Of a stretch of DNA of 64,000 nucleotides, positions 38,413-50,600 are shown in pieces (position 1 is the first letter of the stretch; each line of letters opens with the position of its first letter). This DNA comes from Nymphaea colorata (lineage: Eukaryota > Streptophyta > Magnoliopsida > Nymphaeales > Nymphaeaceae): contig NC_045142.1 of assembly GCF_008831285.2 (NCBI RefSeq), positions 1,307,001 to 1,371,000 of the forward strand, in the 5' to 3' direction. The notes under the pieces were generated by a model that saw only the letters and a list, made by a program, of their open reading frames with translations, made no database searches and was not told where the DNA came from. Made by a program: the position numbers and the translations under genes.

Positions 38413-41400
38413 TTAACACTTGGGCAGATCCAACGGTGGGGGAGGCAGCTTTTGGTTCGGCAGAGGTCCATCCAGCACCACCCAGGCCATCTTCAAACCC
38501 CAACTCAGATGCACGTCAAAGTGGCAGTGCATGAACCAGACTCCTGACATCAATATGATAAAATTACATAGTCAGGAATTCCAAACAAGAAAATTGCATA
38601 ATTTATAAGAGTTACAATTAAATGACTGTGGATGGTGTTTATACAGCCTCAACGGCTGGAAAAGAGCAGATATCAATCGTCACCGCTTGGTAACTCAGTA
38701 GAATATTCTTGTAATCAGGAATTGGCGATGTCCAACTGCTGAAGTAGTAATACTTTTCTACAAAGGATTTTGTCATTGGGATCTAACTTGGTGCTATGAC
38801 CATTCGTTTTGGAAATGAATAGAAAAAAAAAATATACAAAATTCAACTTTCAGAAGGTCAGCAGGAAAAATTATAAGCAATCTAGCTTGAAAAGCAAATT
38901 AAAGTGATTTAAAATTTCATTCCTCGGAAATTCTCTGCAGTTTTCAGGGCATACTATTCATCATTTTAATCGGTTAAATGCGTGGAACCAGTCATCTTCT
39001 TGTAATATTAGATTATCAAGGACACTAATTCTTTCATCTCTTGCTTTCAAAAGCACAGAAATGGTGAGAAGAAAATTTGACCTTGAAAGCACGGAGACAT
39101 AACCATTTCCTCAGTTAAATTTATTCATGAGATGCTAAGCAATGAGCGAGTCACCCAAAGAAAACAGAGTGGTAGCCACTTACCAGGGTTATCTGCAAGA
39201 AATCTGATTGCAACCCAACCCTCACTTGGAACAGAGACAGTGTTCCTCTCCACAGGATCAACCAAATTGATAGTTGCCAAAACCTTGCCCCACCACAAAG
39301 AAATTGAAGCCGTGCAGGTGAAGGGGATGAGCCTCTGCGCCGAGAATGCTGGTGTCTTGCATCACCAACTCTACACTGGTGTTGAATCTCAGTACCACCA
39401 CCTTGGTGCCATTGATGACCTTGGTATTGTTAGGCGGAGTCCCGGTATAATTGAATGGAATGAGAGGCGTGCTGGGAAAGTCAGCTGTATAGATTCGAGC
39501 AGACTGGCTGGAGAAGTGGGCTTGGAGAAGTGCAGTTGCAGGAAGAGCAAAGGAGACATTGTTCACGCTAGCAGAGAACTTAGTCCCGTTTGGTCCTTGA
39601 CATGTTTGGTTCTTAGGGCAAGGGGAGCTACCAAGGCCCACAGTGAAGAAGAAGCGCCTATCAACTACGCGGGGCACGTTTGCAGGGAACTGTGAATTCG
39701 CCAAGCTTCTAAACTTGCTGCTGAAGTTTGCAGCGAAATTAGTGTCATTTAGAGCTGGAAGAGTGGGCATTATGAGTGGGAGGTTGTTGAACAGGGAAGT
39801 GCTGTTGGATTGGCCTTGCTTGGTCTTGTATTGAAGGACGCCGACTGTGGTGGACTTATCAAAGGTTCCCAGGCCTGTGACGTAAGGCCTAGCTGCCATG
39901 AGGAAGATGGTGTTGGGGCTATAAGGCTTGGCTTGGAGGAGAACGTTGGTGGTCTGACCAGGAGTTATAAGCAGCACATCTGTCTGGAAGGGCTTCACAT
40001 AGACGGCATCAGCTTCTACCACAGTGAGAGTGTGGTTTGCGATGCTAAAGAAGAGTTCATCATTGAGAGCACCGTTGATTAAGCGCAGCAAATATGTTTT
40101 TCCGGGGCTCCCTCTTAGCTTGAAGGTATCTGTAGCAAGCAGACATCATTAGTATTGAGCTCATGTACCGTCACTGAATTGCCTCCCTATTCGATTCTTC
40201 AAAACAAGTGAACTTAATGCGCTAAATCAAAACTATGCATCAGATTTAATAACAATGCATTCAAGCTTATTCGTGGAGTTCCCTTTCTCAATAAGTCATC
40301 GAATTTTTTTGAATTTAAATGAATATCTTATTTGAGTTTTAAGGACCCTGTTCTTTTTCACCTTTGAGAAGAGCAATTGTACAAGAGTCCTGGCAAACCA
40401 TTGATGGTGTATGAATCTGAGACATTGGGGCCCCCGCCTGTTCGCAGAGCTTGACTAATAACAGCTTCAGTGTCCTTGTTCCACCATTCACCTGCATTTT
40501 GAAAATTTAATTTATATTTTATACAACTCAAGGCTTCTCAACAAAGTTCAGAAGCTTCCTTCGAAGTAAAGTAAAAAACCAAAAAGAAAGGGCAACTCAA
40601 GAAGAGCTTGGATGAACAAAATAGGGCAGAGTCAATATGCATCGTTTTTTCTTTTGAATGGGAAACTCCCCAATAGTTAGAAGTAAGCGATTATCAGTTG
40701 ATCACAGAGAGACGCAAGCGTACCAAACAGAATGGGGACTTCCTTGTGGGGTTTAGGGAAGGGGTAAGGGACGCCACGCTTGGGAAGGATGATAATGGGG
40801 CCATGGACGGTGGCTCTGATCCAGGAGATGTGGGCTTGGTAGAAGAGGGTTCCCCTCTGCCCTGTCATGGTGAAGCTGTAGGTGTAGCTGCGCCCGCTTT
40901 GAATTGGGCATTGCGTTATATAGGCAGGCCCATCTGCCCATCCACTCCGCAGCTGCCTGATACCATGCCTGCATTCCCAATCGATTCATGAACGGACCTT
41001 TTCTTACAAAATAGAAGTGGGAACCATATAATACTACATAAACATGAATTGTTTTGCTTGTCGACGAAATATGATCGGCACAAAAAGCCAATCACTCCAC
41101 TAAAGAAATTTCATTATTTCATTAATGAAATTTACATATACACAGACATACATATGTATATATGTTTGTGTACATACTAATTAAAATCACGAAAGTGTTG
41201 GTGAAATTTGGTAGTTTAACTGTCGATGGTCCTCCAATTTACCTGGCACATCGCACTTGCCATACAAGGCGCTTCATTTTACATACATCAAATATCCACA
41301 ATTTTCTATTTTGGTGTGACATATATATACTTACCAATGAATGGTTATATTGTTGGTGACATGGTTCACCACCTTCACAATGACACTGCCCCCTTCCCTT

Positions 41401-41882
41401 GCCTCGATCCTGGGGCCTGGGTACTGCCCATTCACCGTGATTATTGGCTTTGTCACACACAGTCTCGTCACATTCTTCATCCTTATCTGAATTATGGAAA
41501 GGGAGATGTTTAATATGTAGGCGATAAATCAAAGCACAAATTAAGACGATTGAATTAAGTATTTTACAGATGCAGAATCGATGCTGCACTAAAGTGCCAT
41601 CGTCCATGGAGTTGTGAGTCACCCGGACGCCGGCGGCAGCCACAGGGATGGGAGAGTTTATAGGATCAGAAAGACCAGGTAGATCTTCGGTCCCCGGTGC
41701 AGTTTTCCCGTCTAGTGAAAGGAAAATGTGCCAAGGTGCAGCACAAATGAGAAGTTGGAATGGAGTTGCCTCACATTGAATTTGTAGTGCCTTGTTATGG
41801 GAGCGTCCCGTGCATGGGCAAGCTCAACCTCTGCGAATGAGCACAAGGCACTGAGAACCAAAAGGAAGACAACGGCAGCCAT
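38413..41882 (-). pseudogene. Laccase, full-length but disrupted (6 exons)
   Basis: Family: secreted multicopper oxidases that oxidise monolignols and other phenols in the cell wall. Exons (minus): 41882-41775, 41486-41335, 40968-40724, 40491-40362, 40129-39184, 38543-38413. Exon 1 gives a signal peptide (MAAVVFLLVLSALCSF) and RHYKFN. Exon 2 has [15 protein letters not shown]. Copper loop 1 (HWHG) spans exons 2 and 3, loop 3 is HPLHLHG and loop 4 is [11 protein letters not shown]. Three defects are visible. Loop 2 reads [10 protein letters not shown], where the family has WWHAH, losing one copper-binding His. Exon 4 ends in phase 2 but exon 5 needs phase 1, a one-base frameshift. After the HLHG loop, a deletion in GFGN... 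shifts the frame to an early stop near 39258. I infer a non-functional gene. A single assembly error could not explain all three. Confidence 0.85.
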
Positions 41883-41960
41883 GACTGTTGAAGCAAACAG
41901 ATCGAGGAAGTACTTGAACTCCGCTTTAGTTGGTGACAGACTTACGTGGAGAGTGTGTGG

Positions 41961-41968
41961 TTTATATA
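41961..41968 (-). promoter_or_regulatory. TATA box of laccase
   Basis: The minus strand reads TATATAAA about 80 bp upstream of the laccase ATG at 41882, a normal plant spacing. Confidence 0.6.
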
Positions 41969-41989
41969 GAGCGGCAGAAGAGAGACGAA

Positions 41990-42780
41990 GAGAAGATTGT
42001 CCGGTGATCGGGTGAGCGGCATTACTGAGATTAGTTGGGCTCTTCCTTCGTTGGCTTCGTTGACATGACTTTTCTTGTTTTAAAAAACAGCTAAGGACTG
42101 GAGTAGGCGTGTCTGGTCTGCCTCTAGGTTCTGGTCTGCTTGAATTTTAGAGTGCATTCTAAGCGTAAGTATTTTATTGGGCTGTCATGCATGCAATCAC
42201 AAGCATTCTCTTTCTAACTATTTAATTACAAAACATGCATCAATTTTTCACTCGTAGATTTTAGAACAAAATTGTTCAACAATATCAGAATTGGTCTTGC
42301 AAATGCATCGTAATTAGTGTCAGATATTAAGAAGTGGGATAAAAATGAAATCAATATATTTAACCAATCCCACTAACCTAATTATGAAGAAAAAGGACAT
42401 ATATACATTTGTACTTTGTGATGCGGCTAAGCTAGGTTGTCCAAGAGACTCCCCAATTGACATTCCCTTCATGGGATTTGATGTAATTCACGGGGGCCAC
42501 AGATCTCATTCTTAGTAAGCAAGGTACACATACCTCGATTTTATGGACCATGAACACCAACATAATTACATAAGCCAGCAAAATGGATTGGATTTGCATC
42601 AGCTGAATATATAGAGAGATAAATTTGGATCACATTGCGCCAAAATGGTTTAAGGAATTGGGATAAAAATCTCCATCTTGAATCCAATTCATAATTAGTT
42701 TGAAACCCATGCATCAACGTGATACAACTTCATCTGTGGAGAGATACTTGAAGAAGCCGAAGTCCCTCCTTCTTTCCCCC
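41990..42780. other. Laccase upstream DNA, no gene seen
   Basis: AT-rich intergenic DNA upstream of the laccase start, with no motif or ORF I can support. Confidence 0.45.
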
Positions 42781-42791
42781 TACTCCTAGGG

Positions 42792-42965
42792 TTCATGGTT
42801 GCTTTCGGACTTGAGTGGAGAGCTGTCACTCAGAGAGTCAGACATTCATCATTTGCAGTTTAGAAAATTAGTATTCATGGTTGCTTTCGGACTTGAGTGG
42901 AGAGTACAACACTTGTCACTCAGAGTGTCAGACATTCATCATTTGCAGTCTAAAAGATTAGTACT
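42792..42965 (+). repeat. About 85-bp tandem duplication
   Basis: A unit beginning ttcatggttgctttcggact and ending ...catcatttgcagt-ta-aa-attagta is present twice (about 42792 and 42877), the second with an 8-base insert (tacaacac). It has local origin and is not coding. Confidence 0.85.
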
Positions 42966-43109
42966 CACAGAATATACTATGCCCCTCCCTCGGGCCCAAC
43001 ATACAACCGCAACTGTAAACATGTACAACATCTATCGGACCTATTGCTTCCAAGGTGTATTAATTTTTGCTTTTGCATTAGAGGATAAATCTCGATTCCG
43101 TTATGTTGG

Positions 43110-43560
43110 TGAGCTAAGCTAATTTGAACTTGGTCAGCTCAAGTTCTGTTGAGACTGAAACGATGAAGGGCTTTAAGCGGAAACCACCAAGAATGAAGAT
43201 CATGTCAGATTCTAAATCAACAGTTAAGGAATACAATCAGCAAACAGCCAGAATGAAATTACGCCAGCCACCCTACATATCACGTCAGTTATTAAAGAAT
43301 ATGATGATAAAGGAAAGCAAGCTCTGGTTACAATTGAGGATTACAACAAGGAGAGCAACAACCCAACAAGGAAAGTCAATCCCCAACCAAACGATCGTGT
43401 ACAGCTCAAAGGAGCAATGTAATCTCTCCTAAAATCAAGGAGAAGATTGATGTGTAAACATTATAAATAGTGGAACCACGTAAAAACTTGTCTCTTGTTC
43501 ACATAGACTTGGGTTGTATCGAATTTCAATTTCAAATAGAGGCATGCGATTATTCATTTA
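43110..43560 (+). mobile_element. Possible LTR fragment
   Basis: Contains a TATA-like attataaatagtgg at about 43461 followed by gaaccacgtaaaaacttgt, resembling the gaaccacgtaaactgtgt segment near the 3' end of the copia LTRs in this window. The ORF at 43124-43432 is rich in Lys, Arg, Ser and Thr and has no known domain. Ends and target duplication were not found. Confidence 0.35.
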
Positions 43561-43790
43561 TTGGTAGATGGATTCAAAGACTCCGACCTCAAGTTCATGG
43601 ATAATTCCAGTGCAAATATAAAGCTTTTTGTTCAAATTAGCACAGTGCATTGTTTAAGCATTTTCACCTTTTGGCCTCTAGCGTTATTTAGTCGAGTCTG
43701 CTGTACCTGAAGATTGAATTTGTTTTGAAATTAACATTGTTTAACTTTGTCAACTTAACTATTACTTTTTGCAAATTAAGTCTTCCAAAC

Positions 43791-44400
43791 TAAGCTTGGG
43801 CAACGGGCCGGGTCCGGCCGGCCCGATCGGACCCGGGTTTGAGCCAGGAAAAACCTGGCCCGGGCCGAACCCGAGCCCGATAGGCCGGCCTCGCGGCGGC
43901 CCGACCCGGCCCGAGTCCCCGCTCTCCCTCAGACCCTCTATCCCTCTCTGCTCCCGCTTCCCCTCTCCCTCTCTACAGCTCTGCTCCGGCTTCCCCTCTC
44001 CCTCTCTACAGCTCTGCTCCGGCTTCCCCTCTCCCTCTCTACAGCTCTGCTCCCGTTCCCCCTCTCCCTCTCTGCTCCCCCTCTCCCTCTCCTTTCTCCC
44101 TCCCGTTCCCCCTCTCCCTCTCCTCTCTCTCCTCCTCCGTTTCCCGCTCCCTCTCCCTTCGCCTCCGTCTCCAGAGCGCGAGGGGAGGGCGGGGAAAGGG
44201 GCCAGGAGCGCGACCCCGCCCGGGCTGGGCCAGGTCCGGGTCGGGCTGAGCGGCCCGTCGGGCCGGCCGGGCAGGGCTGTGAGGCCCGTCGGGCCGGCCG
44301 GGCAGGGCTGTGAGGCCCGCCGGGCCGGGCCGTATCGGGCCGGCCCTTACCCGGCCGACCCGGCCCTTACCCCATCGACCCGGCCCGATGCCCAGGCCTA
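43791..44400 (+). mobile_element. GC-rich non-autonomous hAT element (610 bp)
   Basis: Bounded by an exact 8-bp target duplication TTCCAAAC (43783-43790 and 44401-44408). The terminal inverted repeat of about 24 bp matches at about 21 positions (left taagcttgggcaacgggcc, right end reversed taggcctgggcatcgggcc). The interior is about 70 percent GC in an AT-rich setting. It consists of gggccggcc-type arms, a pyrimidine-rich core with roughly 34-bp tandem units (ctctacagctctgctcc, about 43972-44060) and a 31-bp GC-rich duplication near 44260-44320. It encodes no transposase, and its long Pro/Gly/Arg frames are low-complexity artefacts. The TIR and 8-bp duplication place it in hAT. Confidence 0.85.
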
Positions 44401-44408
44401 TTCCAAAC

Positions 44409-45592
44409 TGGTTCAATTAGTAGCTAAAATTTGAAATTTGAAATACTCCTACATAGTCCCAAATCAATTTGAAATTTGAATTTCATTTTGTAATTGAAGC
44501 CCAATTCAAGTTGTGAATGGATCCAAAAATATGTGCATACACATCCAGGAGATCGAATGTGGTCATTCTGTGGTCCGACGTTAGGTCCAGCAACACATAG
44601 CGTTTTGAAGTTAATTTTCCTATAATATCAAGCTGTGAATGTGTTTTTATGCTTATTAATTTACTAAGAATTAGCATATTTGGATCTCAGGTCCTCAAAC
44701 AAGTGGCAGTTTGATACGCTAGTTGATCATAAGTCTATTCAGGTGCCGAAGCAGCCATGAATCTTAGAGATGGGAGAAAAGGGGGAGGGCTTTGGCCCTT
44801 CCTCGGCAGCTTCTACTCTCCAGAGGGCTATTGAAATATTGTAAGTGGATGATTTTTCACTTCTTAAAGAACATATATAACTATGTAGCCTCGAATTTGA
44901 TGGCAGGCCTATCCATGATCCACAAGTACCAGGTTACCCTTAGGCGGTATATATTTGTGATCCACTGGATCTCAGATATAATGATCCAAGAATCAAAGGG
45001 CAGGTTCCCATTCTTAGAATATCCCATATTTTCCCCATTTTTTGCAGTACCAATTAGATCGTTCTTTCTCTTAAATCATTAATCATGTCAACCAAATGAA
45101 AGGTGCTGTCTCTCTCTCACACATTCCTTTCTTCCAGAACTGCGGCATAGTTCAAGTTTTTTGCAGTTTTTCCTGTTCGATCAGAATTCGCATAATCTTG
45201 TAGCTAAGCTCGTCCTCTTTAGACTGAGCAACTAGAGTGATGGATTCGTCAGGATGATATCTACAACGAGGTCTTAGAAACGAAGGATGAATTCGAGATA
45301 CAACTCACAGAAAAAAATAATTAGAAAAGAAGGAAAAAGACAAAAGAGAGAAAAGGAAGAAATAAGAGGGCAAGTGGTGAAGAAGAAGACCATGGACCAT
45401 TTCATCAGAAACTACAAGAAACAAGTACGGAGGGCAATAACCCAACTGGGTAAGAAGGAAACAAAGCCCATTAGTTAGTACAGTACTATTGGTATGTTAA
45501 AATGCCTCAAGATTGGGTTTAATTTCTCTGTGAGAGATAGACGAAGACTGAGAGAGATGATGATGATAGTTGGGTTTGGAGGAAAGCAGTAG
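44409..45592. other. Intergenic, no gene seen
   Basis: DNA between the hAT element and the 3' end of CYP707A. It has AT-rich and purine-rich stretches (45290-45400 is AG-rich). The 3' untranslated region of the P450 should lie just below 45593. Confidence 0.45.
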
Positions 45593-47207
45593 TTATTTGG
45601 AGGGCAGGTTGGGATGCAGGAGCTGCGTCTCCTCAGGTTGGTCCTTGCGGAAGACCCTAATGGGGAGGCCTTGTTTGGGGACGGGGAAAGGCCCGTACTG
45701 AATCCCACCTTCCTTGCATTCTGTTTCCCACCTGCAAGTGAGAAAGAAAGAGAGTGTGAGAAAAAGAGATTATTTTACTCAACAAGTGCAGGTATACAGT
45801 GATTTGGAGTCAAGTTCATATATAGTCACAACACACCACAAAGATCGGTTCTTGAAAAAATTTTGCCATGACAGATTCACCGATAGTTTCCTTATATTTT
45901 GAATCTCAGTAGATTCTCACTGGTTCTGGCTATCTAGAGGCACACATACTAGATGATGAAAATGTCATCATCTTTTTCTTGTTTTTTTTCTTAATTAACT
46001 ATTCATCATGATAGATAGATGATCCTTATGGTTGGATGACTCTGAAAAATAAATAATATTCACCACTGAATTTTCATATATATATATATACAATGTTATA
46101 CATAATGCCAAGGTTACCTGAATCTCAATGTTAAGTGGTGGAGAAGGATCCTCATCTCAAGTTTGGCCAGCTCATTTCCTGGGCAAGAGTGTATTCCATT
46201 CCCAAAGCCCAAGAATGTGTTTGGCTTGGGTGGGACCTGCATGCACAATATCATGAAGACAATTTTTTCAGAATATTATTATGTCAATTGGAAGATATGG
46301 AGGAGAAAGCAACTGATCAATGATGATATGATGGGGAATCCCCCACCATGTATCTGTGTATATGGCAGCAATGCATGCCTCTTGCAGCTGCTGAAAGCTC
46401 ATGTTTTGTCTTCTTTTTCTGACAATAAATTAAATGAAAATAACAAACGAAAATAAAATTAATAATTCTCTGACCTCAAATCTCGAAGGATCAAACTTTT
46501 CTGGGTCTGAGAAGTGATCTGGACTGTGATGGATGCTTCTGAACAGGGGAAGAACCTTCCAACCTTTGGGGATAAGATATCCATGGAGCTCCACATCCTC
46601 CACTGCCTCTCTGAATGTGAATGATAGAACGCTAGCCATCCTCATCGTCTCTTGAATCACCTGCATAGTTTTTTTCGTATAGTAATCCCTTTAGATTTCT
46701 GCTGCAAATGGGTCTTGCCAGTTTCAAATTTATTCGAAAGTACTTGGAATTTGGACAACTAAATTAATTGGGGTGTGGTCAAATTCAAGGAAAAATTGGA
46801 TTTCTGCAGGCGTTAAAAGACAAAAACTCGTCAATCTAACCCAACCATTTTCAACCTTAGTCAGTCTCTATCTAGGGCACACGTATGTATTAAATCCTGA
46901 TTTCTCTTATTCCTAACAAGATTATTTGAGGATATCATTCTCTTTACATTTCCCATGTTAAATCACACATTTAATGATATTAAATGATGATGATGGTGAT
47001 GATTATATATATATATATAGGGACAACATTAGCCTCAATAAGATCAAAATGGACATACCCGGCTGGTCAAGGGCATCTTCATGGTATCGTCCCACGTCAA
47101 CCTTCTTTTTTCTCTCTCTAAGTTTCGCCTGATAGCTTCGTGTTCCCTCTGCACAAAATGATCCAATCATCAGTACACACTCTCTCTCTCTCTCTCTCTC
47201 TCTCTTT

Positions 47208-47241
<34 letters not shown>

Positions 47242-47590
47242 CTGGAAATTTACCGTGAGGGAGTGGAGGACAGCGGGGTAGTCGTGGAGGTACTTGAGTA
47301 TCCAAGTGAGGACACTGGCGGTGGTGTCCTGCGCAGCAAACAGAAGACCGATGATGTTGTCCAGAATCTGGTTGTCGGCGAGCTCTGCAAGCTTCTCGCC
47401 CTCCAGACCCAGCAGCGTCCCCAGAATTCCCTCCTTTTCTTGCCTCTTCTCCTCCTTTCTATCCCTCCTCCTCTTGTCTATCTTCTTACTCAGGATCTCA
47501 CTCAGCTCCTTCCTCGCCTGTCATGATCATCAAACAAAACTGCCGGGTTATTTAAATCTCAAACCAATTGACTAATAATGTTCCTTGCAG

Positions 47591-47624
<34 letters not shown>

Positions 47625-50600
47625 GCACACACTCGATGCAGTGATGCACAAGCAAGTATCAGATAAATCCATGTTTTGTCTGGATCGAGATCCAAGAATA
47701 TGTTGTTAAGCTATATAAAGGGGTTTTAGCGTTCATTTTGAATGAACTTGGTATCAGAGTCTTGGCTTGCCTTCCTCAGATTGATTGCGACGGCACATAG
47801 TCTGAGGACGACAAACCTGGTTCTGATGCCAAGTTGATGCAGTCCAAAATATGTCTTACCCTCTAATCTTCATCCTCTAATCCACTGTCAGTGCCTAAAG
47901 GAAAATTGAAAAGAATGCAAAACTAAACGGAAATAACTGTAAGATGGAAATATTAGGATTTCGTTCAACTCAAAACTGATTATGATTGAAGACTTAAACC
48001 TCTGTATATAGCCAAACAAAGATTTTTGGATCTCGATTCAAACAAAAAATAAATAAAAACTCAAAATATAACAACTGGATCTGATCTTCCATAGTCACTC
48101 CATATATATATATATATATATATGAACAGAGTTGATTAGGCTGTTAGCTGTCACCAGATGCAATGCATCGGGAGCGCAAGTATCTAGACATGATTGCTAG
48201 AAACAAAGAGAAGTTCTAGATCATGTCATTTATGACCAAATTGTTGTCAGTTGGTGCTCACATTCATAACGCTAATCCCCATTGACCCTCTCTTCATGCT
48301 TCCCCTTTTTCATTAAAATTAAAATATGTTCCGTTTATATGTTTATGTACTGCCTACATAGATTATATATATTCATGGTTTTGTTGCGCCCCAACTATCA
48401 CATCAGGTCGGAGCATAAGAGTAAAGTTACTGGTTTTGGTTGGGCGTCTTTTGAGTGGGAGGAGGGGTCCATTTCTGTGCATGAAATGGCCAAAGAGTGT
48501 ACCTGGAAGGACAGAATGAAGAGGAAAGGTAAAATAGAGAGAAGGAATATGAGGTAACCTTGATGGCTTTGTGAAATGAAGTGCCAGGGAAATCGAGTGG
48601 CATTGAATTGTAGCCGCTCTCCAGGCGCTTGTAGAGGGACCTCACGCGCTCTGCTTCTTCTCCCTCTTCACACTGCCCAAATATCGCAACCATGGCCACA
48701 TTGAACGATAGCTGCAAAACAAGAAGAAAACGAAAGGAAACTTCCAAATGTCAAATCGGCATTACTTGTCTACTGGTGTTTGGCATAGCTAATTTGACCC
48801 GCGACTAAGAGAAGCTAATCTACAGTTCAATTCATATGACCGTCAACTCCTTGCGCAAGCCGATGCAGACCAAAACCGAAGGAGAAGAAGAGGTAAACCC
48901 TAAAGCCTCAAAAAACTTTATTTATTTTCTTTTATTTATTTATTTGTTTGGAATAGGGTAAAGGGAGAACCAGAAATTTTTTTATGAGAGGAACTGAATT
49001 AAAGTTTCTAAATTTTGATATATGCCTAAATATCATTTTTAAATTTTTTTACTTAGAACAAGTAAAATTTTTTAAAATTTACTTTTTAAAAAAAAAATTG
49101 AGGTGGAGCCACAGCCCATGTGGACCCTCCTTTAGCTTTGCCCATGGACAAGGGGGTTGAAAAAAATAAATAATCGCACTCTTGTTGGTGAAAAAGATTG
49201 ATTGAAATACCTTAGGTTTTTGAGCCTTCGGATTTAGGTGGAGAGCGGGGCACAATTGTTTGTAGCTCAGAAAAATAACACCAACAACGATAGAAATGAT
49301 GACTTGACTTTCACTACGATTGTTTGGGTTATGCATGGTTCAAATAATCATCAACTGAATATGGGCAAGAGTTTGGTGAAGTAAAAAATCAAGGAAAACT
49401 TTTCTCCTCCTTTAAAATCCACATATAATCGAGTGAGGATGCATGACACTTACTTTTGTATGCACAAGTTTATACGAAAACTAGATGGGCATAAGAGGCA
49501 ACCGATGGAAGACAGAGCATTGAAGCAGGGCCTGTTTTGGACGCATGCAGATGACTTACCGACTGACTTTGCTCCCAAAGAAAAATTGATAATGACTCGA
49601 TGTCTTTATGACCGTAACATCTAACGTTTTATCTCCAAATCTTAGATATTTGTCCTTCTGTGGGCGGATCTTACCAGATTATAACCACAAGCATGCTTAA
49701 GAACGTTTTTGCCGGAATTAGAGTCAATACTCCTTGTTTCTTCTGCATCATATCAAGCTGTGAGGTTTCGATGTGCTTCAAAAAAAAAAAAACTACTTTC
49801 TTTTTTCTTGTTTTTGGTATAGGAGCATAACCTCTAAACGTTTAACTTAAAAATTTGGCTTTATCTTTGAAGGGGTTAACGCACTCCTCGGCCATTCATT
49901 CTCGTGTCCCCTGATTTATACGTAACTCCGCCATGTTACCTACCTGTATATGCTCAGTTTTTTACCGGCGACCTTAACATTTTCCGGTTATATATGTGTG
50001 AAAGATAAAGACAAAGAAGCATCGGCCAACCTTTTTCATTTCATGGAAGGTGTTGATGGTGGCGTCGTTCCAAGCGTCCATGAGAGACACCGCTTGGCTC
50101 TCTACTTCACCTACCCAACCTCTTATCGCTTGAGGAAGAAGGGACGCCTGCACCAACTTCCTGAGCCTCACATGGTAGTCGCCCTGGTGGAAGAACAGAG
50201 CCTGTGGCCCTATCATCCTCTCCTTGCTGGAAGGGAAGGTGGGCTTGAACAGGTGGGCGTGGCTCACCATCACCATCCTCGCCGCCTCCGGGTTCGAGAT
50301 CATCACACATGGGCAGCCCAGTATGTGGGTCTTGAATATGTCGCCATACCTACAGGCAGAAACAAACAAACATAAGCGTTCGGCGAGCTTCTTCTTGGAA
50401 ATGGATTCCCTTCCACGCATGCGTCCAAACAACAGAGGAAAAAACAAGCTCGAGAAGCCAAAATCATCTAAAGATCGATCTTTCTTTTGTCGACCAAGGA
50501 TTTTAATTTCCTGTGCAGAAAAACTGATGAAATATTAACAAATGGTAGGCTTAATTTCGTCAATTGCAATCCGGGAAGTCGGAAAACCGTGAGTTCTCTG

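Larger units (their letters stand above)
26278..39206 (+). repeat. Segmental duplication, copy B
   Basis: Second copy of 7177-15999, same orientation. It is longer because a 4.88-kb copia element was inserted at 28426. Its left end cuts the WRKY gene after the first bases of exon 2. Its right end continues smoothly into a full-length laccase, so the right side is the ancestral arrangement, while copy A has the ancestral left side. This is the signature of a tandem duplication of a WRKY-spacer-laccase block. Confidence 0.93.

Noticed and set aside
39132-40082. Plus-strand ORFs over the laccase
   Set aside because: Antisense shadows of laccase exon 5, which has the clear family motifs on the other strand.
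43769-44434. 221-residue Pro/Gly/Ser-rich ORF
   Set aside because: Low-complexity frame inside the GC-rich hAT element, with no start context and overlapping the TIRs and target duplication.
47749-47759. tRNA-Met primer-site-like tggtatcagag in CYP707A intron 3
   Set aside because: No LTR end (CA) directly upstream, no coding remnants and no target duplication. Probably chance, or a relic too eroded to annotate.
49950-50375. Plus-strand ORF over CYP707A exon 2
   Set aside because: Antisense shadow of the P450 exon, which has intact motifs and splice sites on the minus strand.
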